Made by a program: the position numbers and the translations under genes | Shown here: positions 52,101 through 57,745 of the stretch, one piece after another | Layout of the letters: every line of letters begins with the position of its first letter | Numbering within the stretch: the first letter of the stretch is position 1 | DNA from: Phoronis australis | Lineage: Eukaryota; Phoronida; Phoronidae | Reading direction: 5' to 3' | NCBI GenBank assembly: GCA_002633005.1 | Contig: NMRA01000492.1 | Location: 132,083-196,082 of the forward strand | DNA: 64,000 nucleotides | Notes under the pieces: model-generated | Told to the model about the DNA's origin: nothing | Seen by the model: only the letters and a program-made list of their open reading frames with translations | Databases searched by the model: none

Positions 52101-55010
52101 GTTGTTTTGCTAATTATTTTAGACTTTATTGTTAGTGCACTCCATCTTTTTAACAAAAGTATGACAGGAACATTATGTGCACTTTGATGGCAAATGTCTG
52201 CACATGCTTGGCAAGACTGTTGATGCATGACATAGCGTTAATTGCATAGCAGTTCACTCTTTGGTATGCAGGTTCCTTTTCCTATTGAGCCATTTCATAG
52301 GAAAAAACGCTATCAGCGTTTATCAGATGGCCGAGGCTGACCTGTAGTTTAGATGTGTATGTAATTGAAAAAGCGATAAGTAATTGATTATGTTTGTCAA
52401 TATTTTGTGTTTGCCTGTTCTATAATATGGAGATAGCTAAATAATGTGATTTGCTGCGGAAATCCGCTTCGACGTGATGTAATATATCATGTGAAAAGAA
52501 TCCTACTTTGATACCCCAACCAGTCGAGATTGGGCGAGTCGACGGGTTTGCGCACCTCAGAATCTGCCAATTTAGATCAAAGACATCATGCTGTTGTAGT
52601 TAATTAAATCGCCTCTCTAGATAATGATGCCCATCATAAAAACATTGGGGGTAACAATAGTGTTTTTAAATTTTCATTTTGAAAGTTTGTAAATAGCATA
52701 TTTGAATAGTTCATGAAAAGCACTCGCAATAAGGTTTTTGAAGTTGTGTCACGGTACAATTATTGGCATGAGTTCCGCGGTCAAGACCCTGCTGAGACAT
52801 AGACCTTCTCAAACTTGCAATTTCAGTTAACAGCGTACGGCCAACAAACGATGTGTCAAAGATAATGGTTGCTTTTTGCTGCTCCAAGTTTGAGATGTTT
52901 TTCAAACGCACCGTGTCTCACGATTTTTTGCTCATTCTAGCCCCCAACTGTGCAGACAACTCCTGTAACCTATGACCCGGACTCAGAGAACTCCTCCAAG
53001 TACACTCGTGATGTGCCGCTAGTGAAGACCAAGAAACACACTGTCAGTTACGAAGCAGAGGGCGCTGAAGAGCCACAAGATGGGGACCTGGTGACGTCAC
53101 AGTCGCATTCTAGTCGGTCACAGACTATAGAAACAACCACAGTGTGTGAAGCTTCAACTGAACTTCTCCTAGACACGTTTGCATATTAGTTATACGCTGT
53201 ATAGCAACGTTGATTTCTCACTTTCTGCTACTGTTGACCATTGCACTTGGCATTATATAGCAACTGAACTTGTGAAACTTTGGTTAAACTCATTTGGGAA
53301 ATTGTAATGCCCTCTGGTGGCTTTTTAAAGCTTCAGTACCTAATTGCGTTACAGGAAGCTGGATACAAGCTGTTACATCTCACTATTGCGTGTCGTATTC
53401 ACATTGAAATGGTCTGTCAACGATCAGATTGATTTGTAACTGTAAATTGTATGCAAACCAGCTTAGACGGACAGTTGCGGTTTTGGTAGTGTAATTCACC
53501 TTGACGTAATGTGCTTTTGACTGTCTAATGAACATCGATTACGGTGAGGCATGAAAAAGTTTATTGTTGAATGCATTTTGCTGTCTCTCTGCATGCATCA
53601 ACAGTAGTCTTCGTTGAGGTTTTGGCATGTGTTTGATGCCTGTTTGTTTCGTTTTCAGTATACTACAGAAAAAGATGGCATGATTGAAACTCGTGTGGAG
53701 AGGAAAATCACAATCACTGGTGATGGGGAGGACATAGACCACGATGCAGTAAGTTGGACTCATAATTGTTTGTTAACTTTTGATTCGGACCACACACCGC
53801 TATAAAATTGGTCTCAACTGGTTCCTTGACAAGTGATTTCTGGTTTCTTACAGTTTGTTTGTTATTTCCTGAGATTATGTTTGTCGCAAAACATAATACG
53901 CCGTGTCAAGAGGACTTGCAGAGCCTGTTCTTGAGAAATAACGAATTGTCAGTTCCTTCAAATCCCTGATATCAACCTCGGTTAGACTAAGGATTAATTT
54001 GAAACTAATTTCAGGATAGGTGGCCAAATTCAAAACCTTTTTTTGTCGTGGAAAGCCAGTTTGTAGACAGTTTCAGTGTTTTTTTTGCATAAAAGTAACG
54101 CCCAAAAAGTTTTTCTATTTTTCTAAAACCTTCTACCTTGATACAAGTATTTTGTAAAGTAATTTGACAGTGGTACAGTACAAGCCATGCTTGAAATAGT
54201 GTTTTCTTCATCTAATGCTGAGAAATTTAAACACAATTAAATTCTCCACCTGTTGGCCATGTGAGATTGTGCCTAATGGGTTTGTTCTAAAGCATACTGG
54301 ATCGTAGAATCATAGCTAAAAAACAGTTGACTAGATTCTCCTTTTGGAAGAAAGCAAATACAGCATAGCTGCTGATCATGTTATTGAGCACCCATTCTTC
54401 CGCATTACACGGCTTTGTTTTACCACCTGGTGCGCCCTCTAGGGCCGGAAGGTGGAAACTAGGAGCCCACCCCTCATCTAATGGCATGAATGGCTGCAAG
54501 TTATTTAGTTTGTAACCACTAAGTATAAAGAAGTCAGTGTTTGTCTGCCTTATTAGTAAGTAGGTTTAATTATAGTTCGCCAGAGACCATTTCTGGCGTC
54601 ATTTGATGCAACAAAGCTAAAAAATTCATTTAGTACTGACTTAGTGCTTCAACTTGAACACAGTTTTGAAAAGTCGTAAGAAATGAAATTAAACAAATGA
54701 AAATTGTCCATTTTGTTGCTTGGTTATATAAAGGTATTTTTGTAATGATGTCTGGACTTTTCTTGTACCCCAAGGATTTTGGAGGCTGGGTCCAGAGCAG
54801 CTCACTGTTTGGAAGTGGGGGCAAAACACTGGTTTGTATTTCCGAAAGGAAACTGCGGTCGCCTATTTCCATTTTGCACAAATGTATTGGTATCGTGTTT
54901 TCTCGTTTCACCAGGCCTTGGCTGAAGCCATACGACAGGTGACAGATATGAATCCTAACCTGGCCGTCGAAAAAATAGAAATCAAGACTGAGACGGAGGA
55001 AGTTAATTAA
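1097..55010 (+). CDS. EPB41-like: Protein 4.1 family membrane-skeleton adaptor, whole gene (spliced; long isoform ending in module 2)
   Basis: Gene-level entry; exons are listed separately. Joining the exons by GT/AG borders gives 897 residues before the alternative C termini, then 84 more (module 1) or 128 more (module 2), so about 981 or 1025 aa. Order: acidic/basic head (1-68), FERM domain (about 69-347), FERM-adjacent segment (about 348-400), linker (401-589), eleven 15-residue repeats (605-769), short helical and acidic exons (783-897), then the 4.1 C-terminal domain. Family landmarks seen include [41 protein letters not shown] and YSGRTQ. Protein 4.1 proteins link transmembrane proteins to the spectrin-actin cortex, and the invertebrate member (coracle) acts at septate junctions. 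The family call is secure from the FERM, FERM-adjacent and C-terminal segments together. The gene is probably co-orthologous to vertebrate EPB41 and EPB41L1-3, so the symbol is generic. The true first exon may lie upstream of the window. Confidence 0.93.
4671..4737. repeat. CT-rich microsatellite
   Basis: This is a pyrimidine-only simple-sequence tract. It runs from (TC)n through CTCCC units to (TCCCTG)n and (TCTG)n, inside intron 1. It is not coding. Confidence 0.85.
5388..5409. repeat. AC dinucleotide microsatellite
   Basis: A short (CA)n run ending in ACATACACA, inside intron 1. Confidence 0.8.
6897..7151 (+). CDS. Candidate alternative N-terminal exon in intron 1 (speculative)
   Basis: An ATG-initiated run of 85 codons ends at CAG|GTTATC in phase 0, the phase needed to join the exon at 21135. 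The peptide is rich in serine, arginine, lysine and glutamate (contains [15 protein letters not shown]) and is more GC-rich than the surrounding intron. I do not recognise it. The donor is weak (GTTATC) and no conserved domain supports it. It could be an alternative first exon, a remnant, or chance. An internal-exon reading from the acceptor at 6925 does not fit the phase of exon 1. Confidence 0.22.
11983..14560. mobile_element. hAT-like DNA transposon copy, non-autonomous or decayed (about 2.6 kb)
   Basis: The left end begins CAGGGATATAC and the right end finishes GTATATCCCTG, an exact 11-bp inverted match of the hAT type (CAGGG...). Beyond it both ends carry GGCGAGT/ACTCGCC motifs in opposite orientation, for example CACTCGCCCAG on the left and CTGGGCGAGT on the right, so imperfect inverted similarity continues for roughly 100 bp. 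No transposase ORF is visible inside. The flanks (TCTGACTC and CTCTGGCA) do not form a clean 8-bp duplication, so the superfamily is inferred from the termini only. Confidence 0.6.
13399..13437 (+). CDS. Candidate short alternative N-terminal exon (speculative)
   Basis: The ATG at 13399 gives 13 codons ([13 protein letters not shown]) and ends at a strong donor, CTA|GTAAGT, in phase 0, matching the acceptor phase of the exon at 21135. The acidic character resembles exon 1. An internal exon of 41 codons from the acceptor at 13314 is also open. It lies inside the hAT-like element, so if real it would be an exonised transposon segment. There is no domain evidence. Confidence 0.25.
16870..16952. 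repeat. Short direct repeat
   Basis: Two copies of about 28 bp, related to ATTTAAAGGAAAACTGCTC, start at 16870 and 16925. They differ at a few positions. This is possibly a fragment of a repetitive element and is not coding. Confidence 0.55.
18790..19094. repeat. Degenerate tandem repeat field
   Basis: There are about seven imperfect iterations of TGAGCCATGTTTGTAAACTA, separated by variable AAGCAAGCTCTG and GTTTAAAATCT pieces. Units vary in length because parts are deleted. It sits inside intron 1. Confidence 0.7.
21135..21332 (+). CDS. EPB41-like: Protein 4.1 exon 2: basic head and start of FERM F1 lobe
   Basis: The acceptor CGTTTCCAG ends at 21134 and the donor ATTGAT|GTGAGT follows 21332, giving 66 codons, phase 0 to 0 (residues 20-85). 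The first part is low-complexity, Glu/Gln-rich then Lys/Ser-rich ([15 protein letters not shown]). [17 protein letters not shown] begins the ubiquitin-like F1 lobe of the FERM domain, equivalent to the CKVSLLDDT strand of vertebrate 4.1R. Confidence 0.92.
21333..22914 (+). other. Intron 2
   Basis: About 1.6 kb with no coding signal recognised. A CAGGGCTCGACGCTTAGC motif near 21.8 kb resembles a hAT end, but no inverted partner was found. Confidence 0.7.
22915..23016 (+). CDS. EPB41-like: Protein 4.1 exon 3: FERM F1 lobe
   Basis: Acceptor TTTGCAG| and donor ACA|GTGAGT give 34 codons, phase 0 to 0 (residues 86-119). The sequence [20 protein letters not shown] is nearly the vertebrate 4.1 GQDLL-VCEHLNLLE-DYF block, the helix of the F1 lobe. 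Confidence 0.96.
24798..24884. repeat. Palindromic hairpin, arms of about 33 bp
   Basis: The left arm reads GACATCTGATATATGGCGTA and the right arm TACGCCACATATCAGATGTC, with TGACA/TGTCA extending them outward. They are separated by about 20 nt, with very few mismatches. It is likely a MITE core or a transposon end-to-end remnant. Confidence 0.75.
25254..25499. mobile_element. Short non-autonomous TIR element, copy A (246 bp)
   Basis: It begins CAAGGCTTGGAATTTTT and ends CATTGGTCATTCCAAACCCTG. The terminal 13 bp are inverted with two mismatches. It is flanked by a perfect 6-bp direct repeat, ACCAAC (25248-25253 and 25500-25505). The ends match copy B at 46308-46790, while the interior is T-rich and mostly different. 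CA(G/A)GG termini suggest a hAT relative. Confidence 0.78.
26786..26970. repeat. 21-bp minisatellite, nine units
   Basis: The unit is GTTAGCTACGGTGACTTGTC plus A. Eight units of 21 bp and one of 17 bp (missing GTTA) account for the 185 bp exactly. The unit is a multiple of 3 and so makes an incidental open frame (QLATVTC). It lies in intron 3. Confidence 0.92.
27269..27311 (+). CDS. EPB41-like: Protein 4.1 exon 4: FERM F1 lobe, small exon
   Basis: Acceptor GATTTCAG| and donor GAGAT|GTGAGT give 43 nt, phase 0 to 1 (residues 120-134). It encodes [14 protein letters not shown], the F1 segment matching TWLDSAKEIKKQVR of vertebrate 4.1R. The very small exon is typical of FERM genes. Confidence 0.95.
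27408..27659. repeat. 42-bp minisatellite, about six units
   Basis: The unit contains AATGGAGCTGTACAGTGTGA followed by CAGTGTGCCATGCTCCCTAG and AT. Copies differ by point changes and short internal deletions. It is intronic, between exons 4 and 5, just 97 nt after the exon 4 donor. Confidence 0.9.
28662..28782 (+). CDS. EPB41-like: Protein 4.1 exon 5: F1/F2 junction
   Basis: Acceptor CCATTGCAG| and donor GGAAA|GTAAGT give 121 nt, phase 1 to 2 (residues 134-174). It contains [20 protein letters not shown] and [11 protein letters not shown], the signature that enters the acyl-CoA-binding-protein-like F2 lobe. Confidence 0.97.
29331..29510 (+). CDS. EPB41-like: Protein 4.1 exon 6: FERM F2 lobe
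   Basis: Acceptor TTATTCCTAG| and donor CACAA|GTACGT give 180 nt, phase 2 to 2 (residues 174-234). The block [20 protein letters not shown] continues into GDYD. The following loop ([17 protein letters not shown]) is closer to the invertebrate pattern than to vertebrate 4.1R. Confidence 0.97.
29889..29976 (+). CDS. EPB41-like: Protein 4.1 exon 7: end of FERM F2 lobe
   Basis: Acceptor TCCTTGCAG| and donor ACGAAG|GTGAGG give 88 nt, phase 2 to 0 (residues 234-263). It encodes the [20 protein letters not shown] helix, equivalent to ADLEFLENAKKLSMYGVDLH in vertebrates. Confidence 0.97.
31142..31294 (+). CDS. EPB41-like: Protein 4.1 exon 8: FERM F3 (PH/PTB-like) lobe
   Basis: Acceptor TTTGTTTCAG| and donor GGAGAG|GTACGA give 51 codons, phase 0 to 0 (residues 264-314). 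It contains [20 protein letters not shown] and [20 protein letters not shown], the F3 core that binds cytoplasmic tails of membrane partners. Confidence 0.97.
31921..32018 (+). CDS. EPB41-like: Protein 4.1 exon 9: C-terminal helix of FERM F3
   Basis: Acceptor CTGGTTTCAG| and donor TTTAG|GTGGGT give 98 nt, phase 0 to 2 (residues 315-347). It ends with [16 protein letters not shown], the final helix of the FERM domain. Confidence 0.97.
32652..32812 (+). CDS. EPB41-like: Protein 4.1 exon 10: FERM-adjacent (FA) segment
   Basis: Acceptor CTGTTACAG| and donor GGACG|GTACGT give 161 nt, phase 2 to 1 (residues 347-401). It contains [20 protein letters not shown], matching LGSKFRYSGRTQAQTRQ. The FA segment is a known phosphorylation-regulated region next to FERM in 4.1 proteins. 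Confidence 0.96.
33805..33873 (+). CDS. EPB41-like: Protein 4.1 exon 11: 69-bp linker exon, likely cassette
   Basis: Acceptor GCCTTTACAG| ends at 33804 and CAG|GTTGTT follows 33873. The exon is 69 nt, phase 1 to 1, so it can be included or skipped without a frame change between 32812 and 35695. It adds 23 residues containing [14 protein letters not shown], which resembles the RASRSLDG phospho-linker found at this place in vertebrate 4.1. No separate evidence shows whether it is constitutive. Confidence 0.75.
33874..35694 (+). other. Intron 11
   Basis: About 1.8 kb, AT-rich. No exon or repeat structure was recognised with confidence. A CAGGGTTTTTCCTAAG motif near 34.81 kb could be a transposon end, but no partner was found. 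Confidence 0.65.
35695..35789 (+). CDS. EPB41-like: Protein 4.1 exon 12: linker
   Basis: Acceptor CTCCATTGTAG| and donor GAAGAG|GTTAGT give 95 nt, phase 1 to 0 (residues 424-455). It is basic then acidic ([20 protein letters not shown]) and probably disordered. Phase fits both neighbours, with or without the 69-bp exon. Confidence 0.88.
35790..37851 (+). other. Intron 12
   Basis: About 2.1 kb with no exon, repeat or RNA gene recognised. Confidence 0.65.
37852..38079 (+). CDS. EPB41-like: Protein 4.1 exon 13: disordered linker
   Basis: Acceptor AACACACTCAG| and donor CTACAG|GTTTCT give 76 codons, phase 0 to 0 (residues 456-531). It is low complexity, with an acidic start ([14 protein letters not shown]), a Ser/Pro/Arg stretch ([20 protein letters not shown]) and a Ser/Pro tail. 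There is no recognised domain. GC-rich third positions mark it as coding against an AT-rich intron. Confidence 0.87.
38334..38507 (+). CDS. EPB41-like: Protein 4.1 exon 14: linker
   Basis: Acceptor ATTTCCTCAG| and donor AAACAG|GTGGAT give 58 codons, phase 0 to 0 (residues 532-589). [20 protein letters not shown] looks like a short beta-forming stretch, followed by a Pro/Lys-rich segment ([16 protein letters not shown]). I do not recognise a domain. Confidence 0.87.
38508..39543 (+). other. Intron 14
   Basis: About 1.0 kb. An open stretch at 38647-38835 has no usable donor and was not called. Nothing else was recognised. Confidence 0.65.
39544..40122 (+). CDS. EPB41-like: Protein 4.1 exon 15: eleven tandem 15-residue W-x-x-L-S-P-E-E-R repeats
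   Basis: Acceptor TTATTGTAG| and donor GTGGAC|GTGAGT give 193 codons, phase 0 to 0, by far the longest exon (residues 590-782). Exon residues 16-180 divide exactly into eleven units of 15. Examples are [30 protein letters not shown] and [15 protein letters not shown]. The consensus is W-x-x-[L/M]-[S/T/A]-P-x-E-[R/Q]-x-x-[I/L/V]-L-x-x. Only unit 2 lacks the Trp (Arg instead). [S/T]-P-E-E is a classic helix N-cap, so each unit should be one short helix plus a turn. DNA copies have diverged while the protein pattern is kept, so this is a selected domain and not a minisatellite. I know of no such array in vertebrate 4.1. The nearest pattern I recall is the bacterial DUF3106 type of LSPEER repeat; that is resemblance only. 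Confidence 0.92.
39589..40083 (+). repeat. 45-bp coding repeat array (11 units)
   Basis: Eleven consecutive 45-bp units lie fully inside exon 15, with no unit interrupted by a gap. A periodic Trp codon (TGG) marks the start of every unit except the second. Nucleotide identity between units is moderate. Confidence 0.9.
40569..40724 (+). CDS. EPB41-like: Protein 4.1 exon 16: helical segment after the repeats
   Basis: Acceptor TTCACTTACAG| and donor GACTCG|GTGAGT give 52 codons, phase 0 to 0 (residues 783-834). It begins [20 protein letters not shown], and [20 protein letters not shown] carries one more LTPEEE motif like the repeats of the previous exon. It is strongly predicted helical, charged and possibly coiled-coil. 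Confidence 0.9.
40725..43038 (+). other. Intron 16
   Basis: About 2.3 kb. It holds a T-run near 41.56 kb and a TIR element with a tRNA-like module at 42487-42812. No exon was recognised. Confidence 0.7.
42487..42812. mobile_element. Short TIR element with internal tRNA-like module (326 bp)
   Basis: The left end reads TAAAGGGACATTGTCGG and the right end CCGAGAATGTCCCTTTA, inverted repeats of 17 bp with one mismatch. Inside, at about 42706-42771, is a tRNA-like stretch with an A-box-like ACTCAGTGACAGAGC and a B-box match GAGTTCGATTCC. This looks like a SINE head or tRNA remnant caught in, or forming part of, a MITE. The flanks (GTTT and GATA) give no clear target duplication. Confidence 0.65.
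43039..43131 (+). CDS. EPB41-like: Protein 4.1 exon 17: conserved LNING exon
   Basis: Acceptor GTGTGTTTCAG| and a weak donor CTTGAA|GTATTC give 31 codons, phase 0 to 0 (residues 835-865). It opens [15 protein letters not shown], matching the LNINGQ landmark just before the C-terminal domain of vertebrate 4.1R. The rest is acidic and Ser/Pro-rich. If the weak donor is not used, translation runs on to a stop at 43207-43209, giving a protein without the C-terminal domain. Confidence 0.85.
44704..44799 (+). CDS. EPB41-like: Protein 4.1 exon 18: last shared exon before the alternative C termini
   Basis: Acceptor TCCCTTGCAG| and donor ACTCAG|GTGAGT give 32 codons, phase 0 to 0 (residues 866-897): [20 protein letters not shown] followed by a short charged end. 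It is not recognised as a domain. Its phase-0 donor can join either 47643 or 52941, so it is the branch point for the two C termini. Confidence 0.88.
44800..47642 (+). other. Intron 18
   Basis: About 2.8 kb. It contains TIR element copy B (46308-46790). Open stretches on both strands at 45.5-46.2 kb resemble nothing I recognise. Confidence 0.65.
46308..46790. mobile_element. Short non-autonomous TIR element, copy B (483 bp)
   Basis: It begins CAAGGCTTGGAATTTTCC and ends CATTGGTCATTCCAAGCCCTG. It is flanked by a perfect 6-bp direct repeat, CAGTTG (46302-46307 and 46791-46796). The termini match copy A at 25254-25499. The interior differs and is rich in TTTCCGCGG motifs near the left side. No transposase is present. 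The ends are hAT-like. Confidence 0.8.
47643..47816 (+). CDS. EPB41-like: Protein 4.1 exon 19a: C-terminal domain, module 1 (condensed)
   Basis: Acceptor GTCTTTCAG| and donor GATGAA|GTGAGT give 58 codons, phase 0 to 0. It carries [20 protein letters not shown], then [19 protein letters not shown], the 4.1 CTD core (vertebrate DVPIVHTETKTITYE and RIEKRIVITGDADIDHD). Compared with module 2 it lacks the roughly 30-residue acidic/Ser-Thr linker, and the two halves lie in a single exon. Confidence 0.93.
48373..48453 (+). CDS. EPB41-like: Protein 4.1 exon 20a: end of C-terminal domain, module 1, with stop
   Basis: Acceptor TTTCCTACCAG| is followed by 26 codons and TAA (48451-48453). [20 protein letters not shown] then IEIKTS matches the final CTD helix and strand (VLVQAIKEAKEQHPDMSVTK in vertebrate 4.1R). 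A donor, CTCAG|GTGAGG, lies 9 nt after the stop, so the 3'UTR is spliced at 48462. That is too close to the stop to trigger nonsense-mediated decay under the usual 50-nt rule. Confidence 0.93.
   Translation, partial: ALAAAIREVTDMDPDLSVDKIEIKTS
49333..49363. repeat. GATA microsatellite
   Basis: (GATA)n with interruptions (GATAGATAGATTGATAGATA), inside the module 1 3'UTR. Confidence 0.85.
49737..49742 (+). promoter_or_regulatory. Poly(A) signal AATAAA, module 1
   Basis: A canonical AATAAA in the context GCTTAATAAACTACTTC, repeated almost exactly at the end of module 2. Cleavage is expected about 10-30 nt downstream. Confidence 0.8.
49761..52940 (+). other. Spacer between the two alternative 3' modules
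   Basis: About 3.2 kb that would be intronic in module 2 transcripts. It contains a 47-bp minisatellite and a degenerate tail (50.27-50.84 kb). I recognise no exon in the rest. Confidence 0.7.
50274..50575. repeat. 47-bp minisatellite, six full units plus a partial one
   Basis: The unit is ACAAGAATATCACTGCTACA then CACACTGAACAAGAATATAA and ACACTCA. Full units start at 50274, 50321, 50368, 50415, 50462 and 50509. Units differ only by single changes such as AACAAG/AACAGG, so the array is young. A decayed continuation (ACAAGAATATC motifs) runs to about 50.84 kb. Confidence 0.93.
52941..53141 (+). CDS. EPB41-like: Protein 4.1 exon 19b: C-terminal domain, module 2, first exon
   Basis: Acceptor CTCATTCTAG| and donor ACCACA|GTGTGT give 67 codons, phase 0 to 0 (residues 898-964 of the long form). 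[20 protein letters not shown] matches vertebrate TKDVPIVHTETKTITYEA. An acidic linker and [16 protein letters not shown] then match the vertebrate LTAQTITSET stretch. This is the canonical CTD layout. Confidence 0.94.
53659..53748 (+). CDS. EPB41-like: Protein 4.1 exon 20b: C-terminal domain, module 2, second exon
   Basis: Acceptor CGTTTTCAG| and donor GATGCA|GTAAGT give 30 codons, phase 0 to 0. [20 protein letters not shown] plus DHDA is very close to vertebrate GISETRIEKRIVITGDADIDHD. Confidence 0.96.
54915..55010 (+). CDS. EPB41-like: Protein 4.1 exon 21b: end of C-terminal domain, module 2, with stop
   Basis: Acceptor GTTTCACCAG| is followed by 31 codons and TAA (55008-55010). [20 protein letters not shown] then [11 protein letters not shown] keeps the acidic tail that module 1 lacks. 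A donor, GACAAG|GTAATT, lies 12 nt after the stop, mirroring module 1. Confidence 0.95.
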   Translation, partial: ALAEAIRQVTDMNPNLAVEKIEIKTETEEVN

Positions 55011-55745
55011 ATTAACGACAAGGTAATTAGCCTTTTTAGGTTGAGGTTAGACGCGGAACTGCTGGCAGTGTAGTACTGGTGTTTATTATACCCAGTGGCA
55101 CTTGCTTCTGCTGAACATCGAGAGGGGAAACCATCAGCTTTTGGTGTTAACTTCAGCAAAAGATTAAAAATCTGACTTGCAGTTCTTTTGACCATTAGCA
55201 ATAACATAGGTGTGCAAAATTTCATGCGAATTGACCCATTGATGTTTGGAACTGCTAAAAGCAATGTTGGTGAGAAGACTTCAAAATGACTGATAAAGAT
55301 TTGCCACGAAATTGAAATCTATTGACCTTGTCCCAATCAATGTTTGGCACACAAATATGTTATGAGTAGCAATAAACATGAAGATAGATTTTCAGGATTT
55401 GTGAATATTGCATTTTGGGGGAAAATTCCACGAAGGTTGACAATTACCTGAAATCAATTTCAACTTCTTAGTTGGCCAGTTTCAGGCCTTTTGATTTTTG
55501 AAGCTTTGCCATTTTAGATGGTGACTTGTCTGCTGAAGAGGATTTGGAAAATATGATTTGCACTTGAAGAGTAATTTGACAAGTACAATGTTTACTTGTT
55601 TTTAAAACAGTTGATGGGAAGCACTGAATACCAATGGTTTTAAATGTGAAATATACATTGAGTTTTTGCTAAGCCTTGGAACTGAGGCCACCGTGGCATG
55701 AAGACATGCCATCACGGTAATAATTTTTTTCTTTTAATCTTTCAG

Positions 55746-57475
55746 TCTGTCATCCTTGCTTGGTTGTCTGTTACCATGGTTACGCATCGCTGACCAGTCA
55801 TTCGCTGTTTGTGTCCTTATATTTTGGTGTGGATTGCAACTGCCGCTTAGCGAAATCTTGTCGACTGATTGTAAAGCAGATTGTATGAAATGTTACTAAT
55901 ATATAGTGGTTGTATCAAATTTGCACGGCTCTAGGTGTTTTAGCTAAGATTACCATGTAGGTGACGCGCTCGTGTTTACTTATAGATTACACTGTCTCCG
56001 TGTCACTTTGGTCGGACTTATTTTGTACATGTTCGTACTAGTAAGATTTTTTATTTTGTATCCAGTCTGTTTTTATGCATTTAACTTTGTTAGGTGAGGT
56101 TGCCAGTACAGTGCTGTTTTGAACATAGTGGGTTACACGCGTTCAGGTTTGTGACTAGATTTGGCTATCTTTGCTTCTGCTGTTGTTCCGTTTGGTTTGA
56201 AATGGTTGATCTTTATGGAAGCCACATTCGGCGCATTCTTGAAAGTTCTCCATTACCATATGAGTTTATATGTCTAGTCCTCCTTGAGTGTCGACATTTT
56301 CAAAAGCACATACTTTAGAATGTTTTGGCATTCCTTCATTCTCCTGCATAATGCGACTGATTTTCAACGTCATTTTCAGAATATTTTGAAAACATACCTT
56401 GCTAGAAACCCATCATATGTTTTGTACTGTCAAAAACTGTGAAAGATCCCTTGGCATTTCTGTAAATTCACTGATAATGCAGTCAGTTTCTTCGAAGAAA
56501 TTTGATTTATTCTGACTGGACATGGTTGCATGTGGCTTTTAGCATTTTGCATCAACTGATTCAACCATTGTGTTCTGAGTGACAGATTCTAAGTCTGTCT
56601 CAAAAACGATCTTGGTGACTGGAAGGTGCTGGGTAACGTGTATGCCCACGTGTAAACCAAAAATTCCGTCACAGTTTCACTGCTAATAAAGTGACTTAGC
56701 TGATTTGTTGGTTCTGTGAGCAAGTAGGTTAGGCCAGGAAGCGGGAGATATTTTATTTAATTTCATTTCAGTTTTATACGAAGTGTTGAAATGTGGGCTT
56801 GAAGCCAACCGTTGTTTTAGCTAATCGGTGGACCGGGTGTGGAAATGGTTGTATGTCAAGAATGTTTTTAAATACTGTGAATTTTGTATTGTCATACAGT
56901 TCGAAATCGTTTGAAGAAAGGCAATCGTTTGTTCTTGAGCAGCTCAAATTCGTATGTATTATCTGAAAGGTAGCGTAGAACTTTCTGTATTCTGTCTCCT
57001 ATGTCTTGATTCATTCTTTAGTAAACCTGCCACACGACGTGGTCTTTCAGCTGGTGCTGACATCTTGTGGTAACGATGAACAAGCCTAGTACCATGGCTG
57101 TCTGTTTCTACTTAGATTGTGACATGATGAAGCATCATCGCCTGTAAAACGAAGTATAATGAAAAAAATACTCTGAAATTCCAGCCTCTCTGATATCCAC
57201 CCACTTTCACTAAATGATAAATGTGCCATGACCTTTGATAATATTGTGAAATGGTGTCAGTAATGGTGGCTTAAGGCATTAATTTATATTGGTCTATGTG
57301 TATGGAATATATTATTGTATGTCTGTACTGCTGTGAGTATTGTTTTTTATGTGGCTAGGTGTGACCTTTAACCTCTTTAGGTAGGTGGACGCCTGCCGCA
57401 CTCAACCATTTATTACCATGCATAGAAGCTTATATCAGTGGACTGCTTAATAAACTAATTCGTTTTAATATGGGT
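55746..57475 (+). other. 3'UTR exon of module 2
   Basis: The acceptor AATCTTTCAG ends at 55745. The exon contains GTTACCATGGTTACGCATCG and TTTTGGTGTGGATTGCAAC near its start, similar to the module 1 3'UTR, and ends after AATAAA at 57449. It is about 1.7 kb, longer than module 1. Confidence 0.75.
57449..57454 (+). promoter_or_regulatory. Poly(A) signal AATAAA, module 2
   Basis: A canonical AATAAA in the context GCTTAATAAACTAATTC, near identical to the module 1 signal context. It marks the probable end of the protein 4.1 gene. Confidence 0.8.
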
Positions 57476-57745
57476 GTTGTTTGTTTTTACCAATTTGGAC
57501 CAGTAGTCTGTAATTGGTAGCATGTGTTGTATTAAACATTTGCTCAGTGTGTCCTAACATTGATCAGGGTGGCGAAACGTAACCCCCTTTCACTTGATAA
57601 TAACCTAATAGTTTGGGCTGTGTCAGAATAATCCCAATCTGAAGAGGAAGGCAACTGGTCGCCCATATTTTTTATTTCCCTGGCCTACCAAGCAGAATTC
57701 TCTGTTGTTGTGCACTGTTCCAGTAAAATCGGTAGGGGGAGTGGG

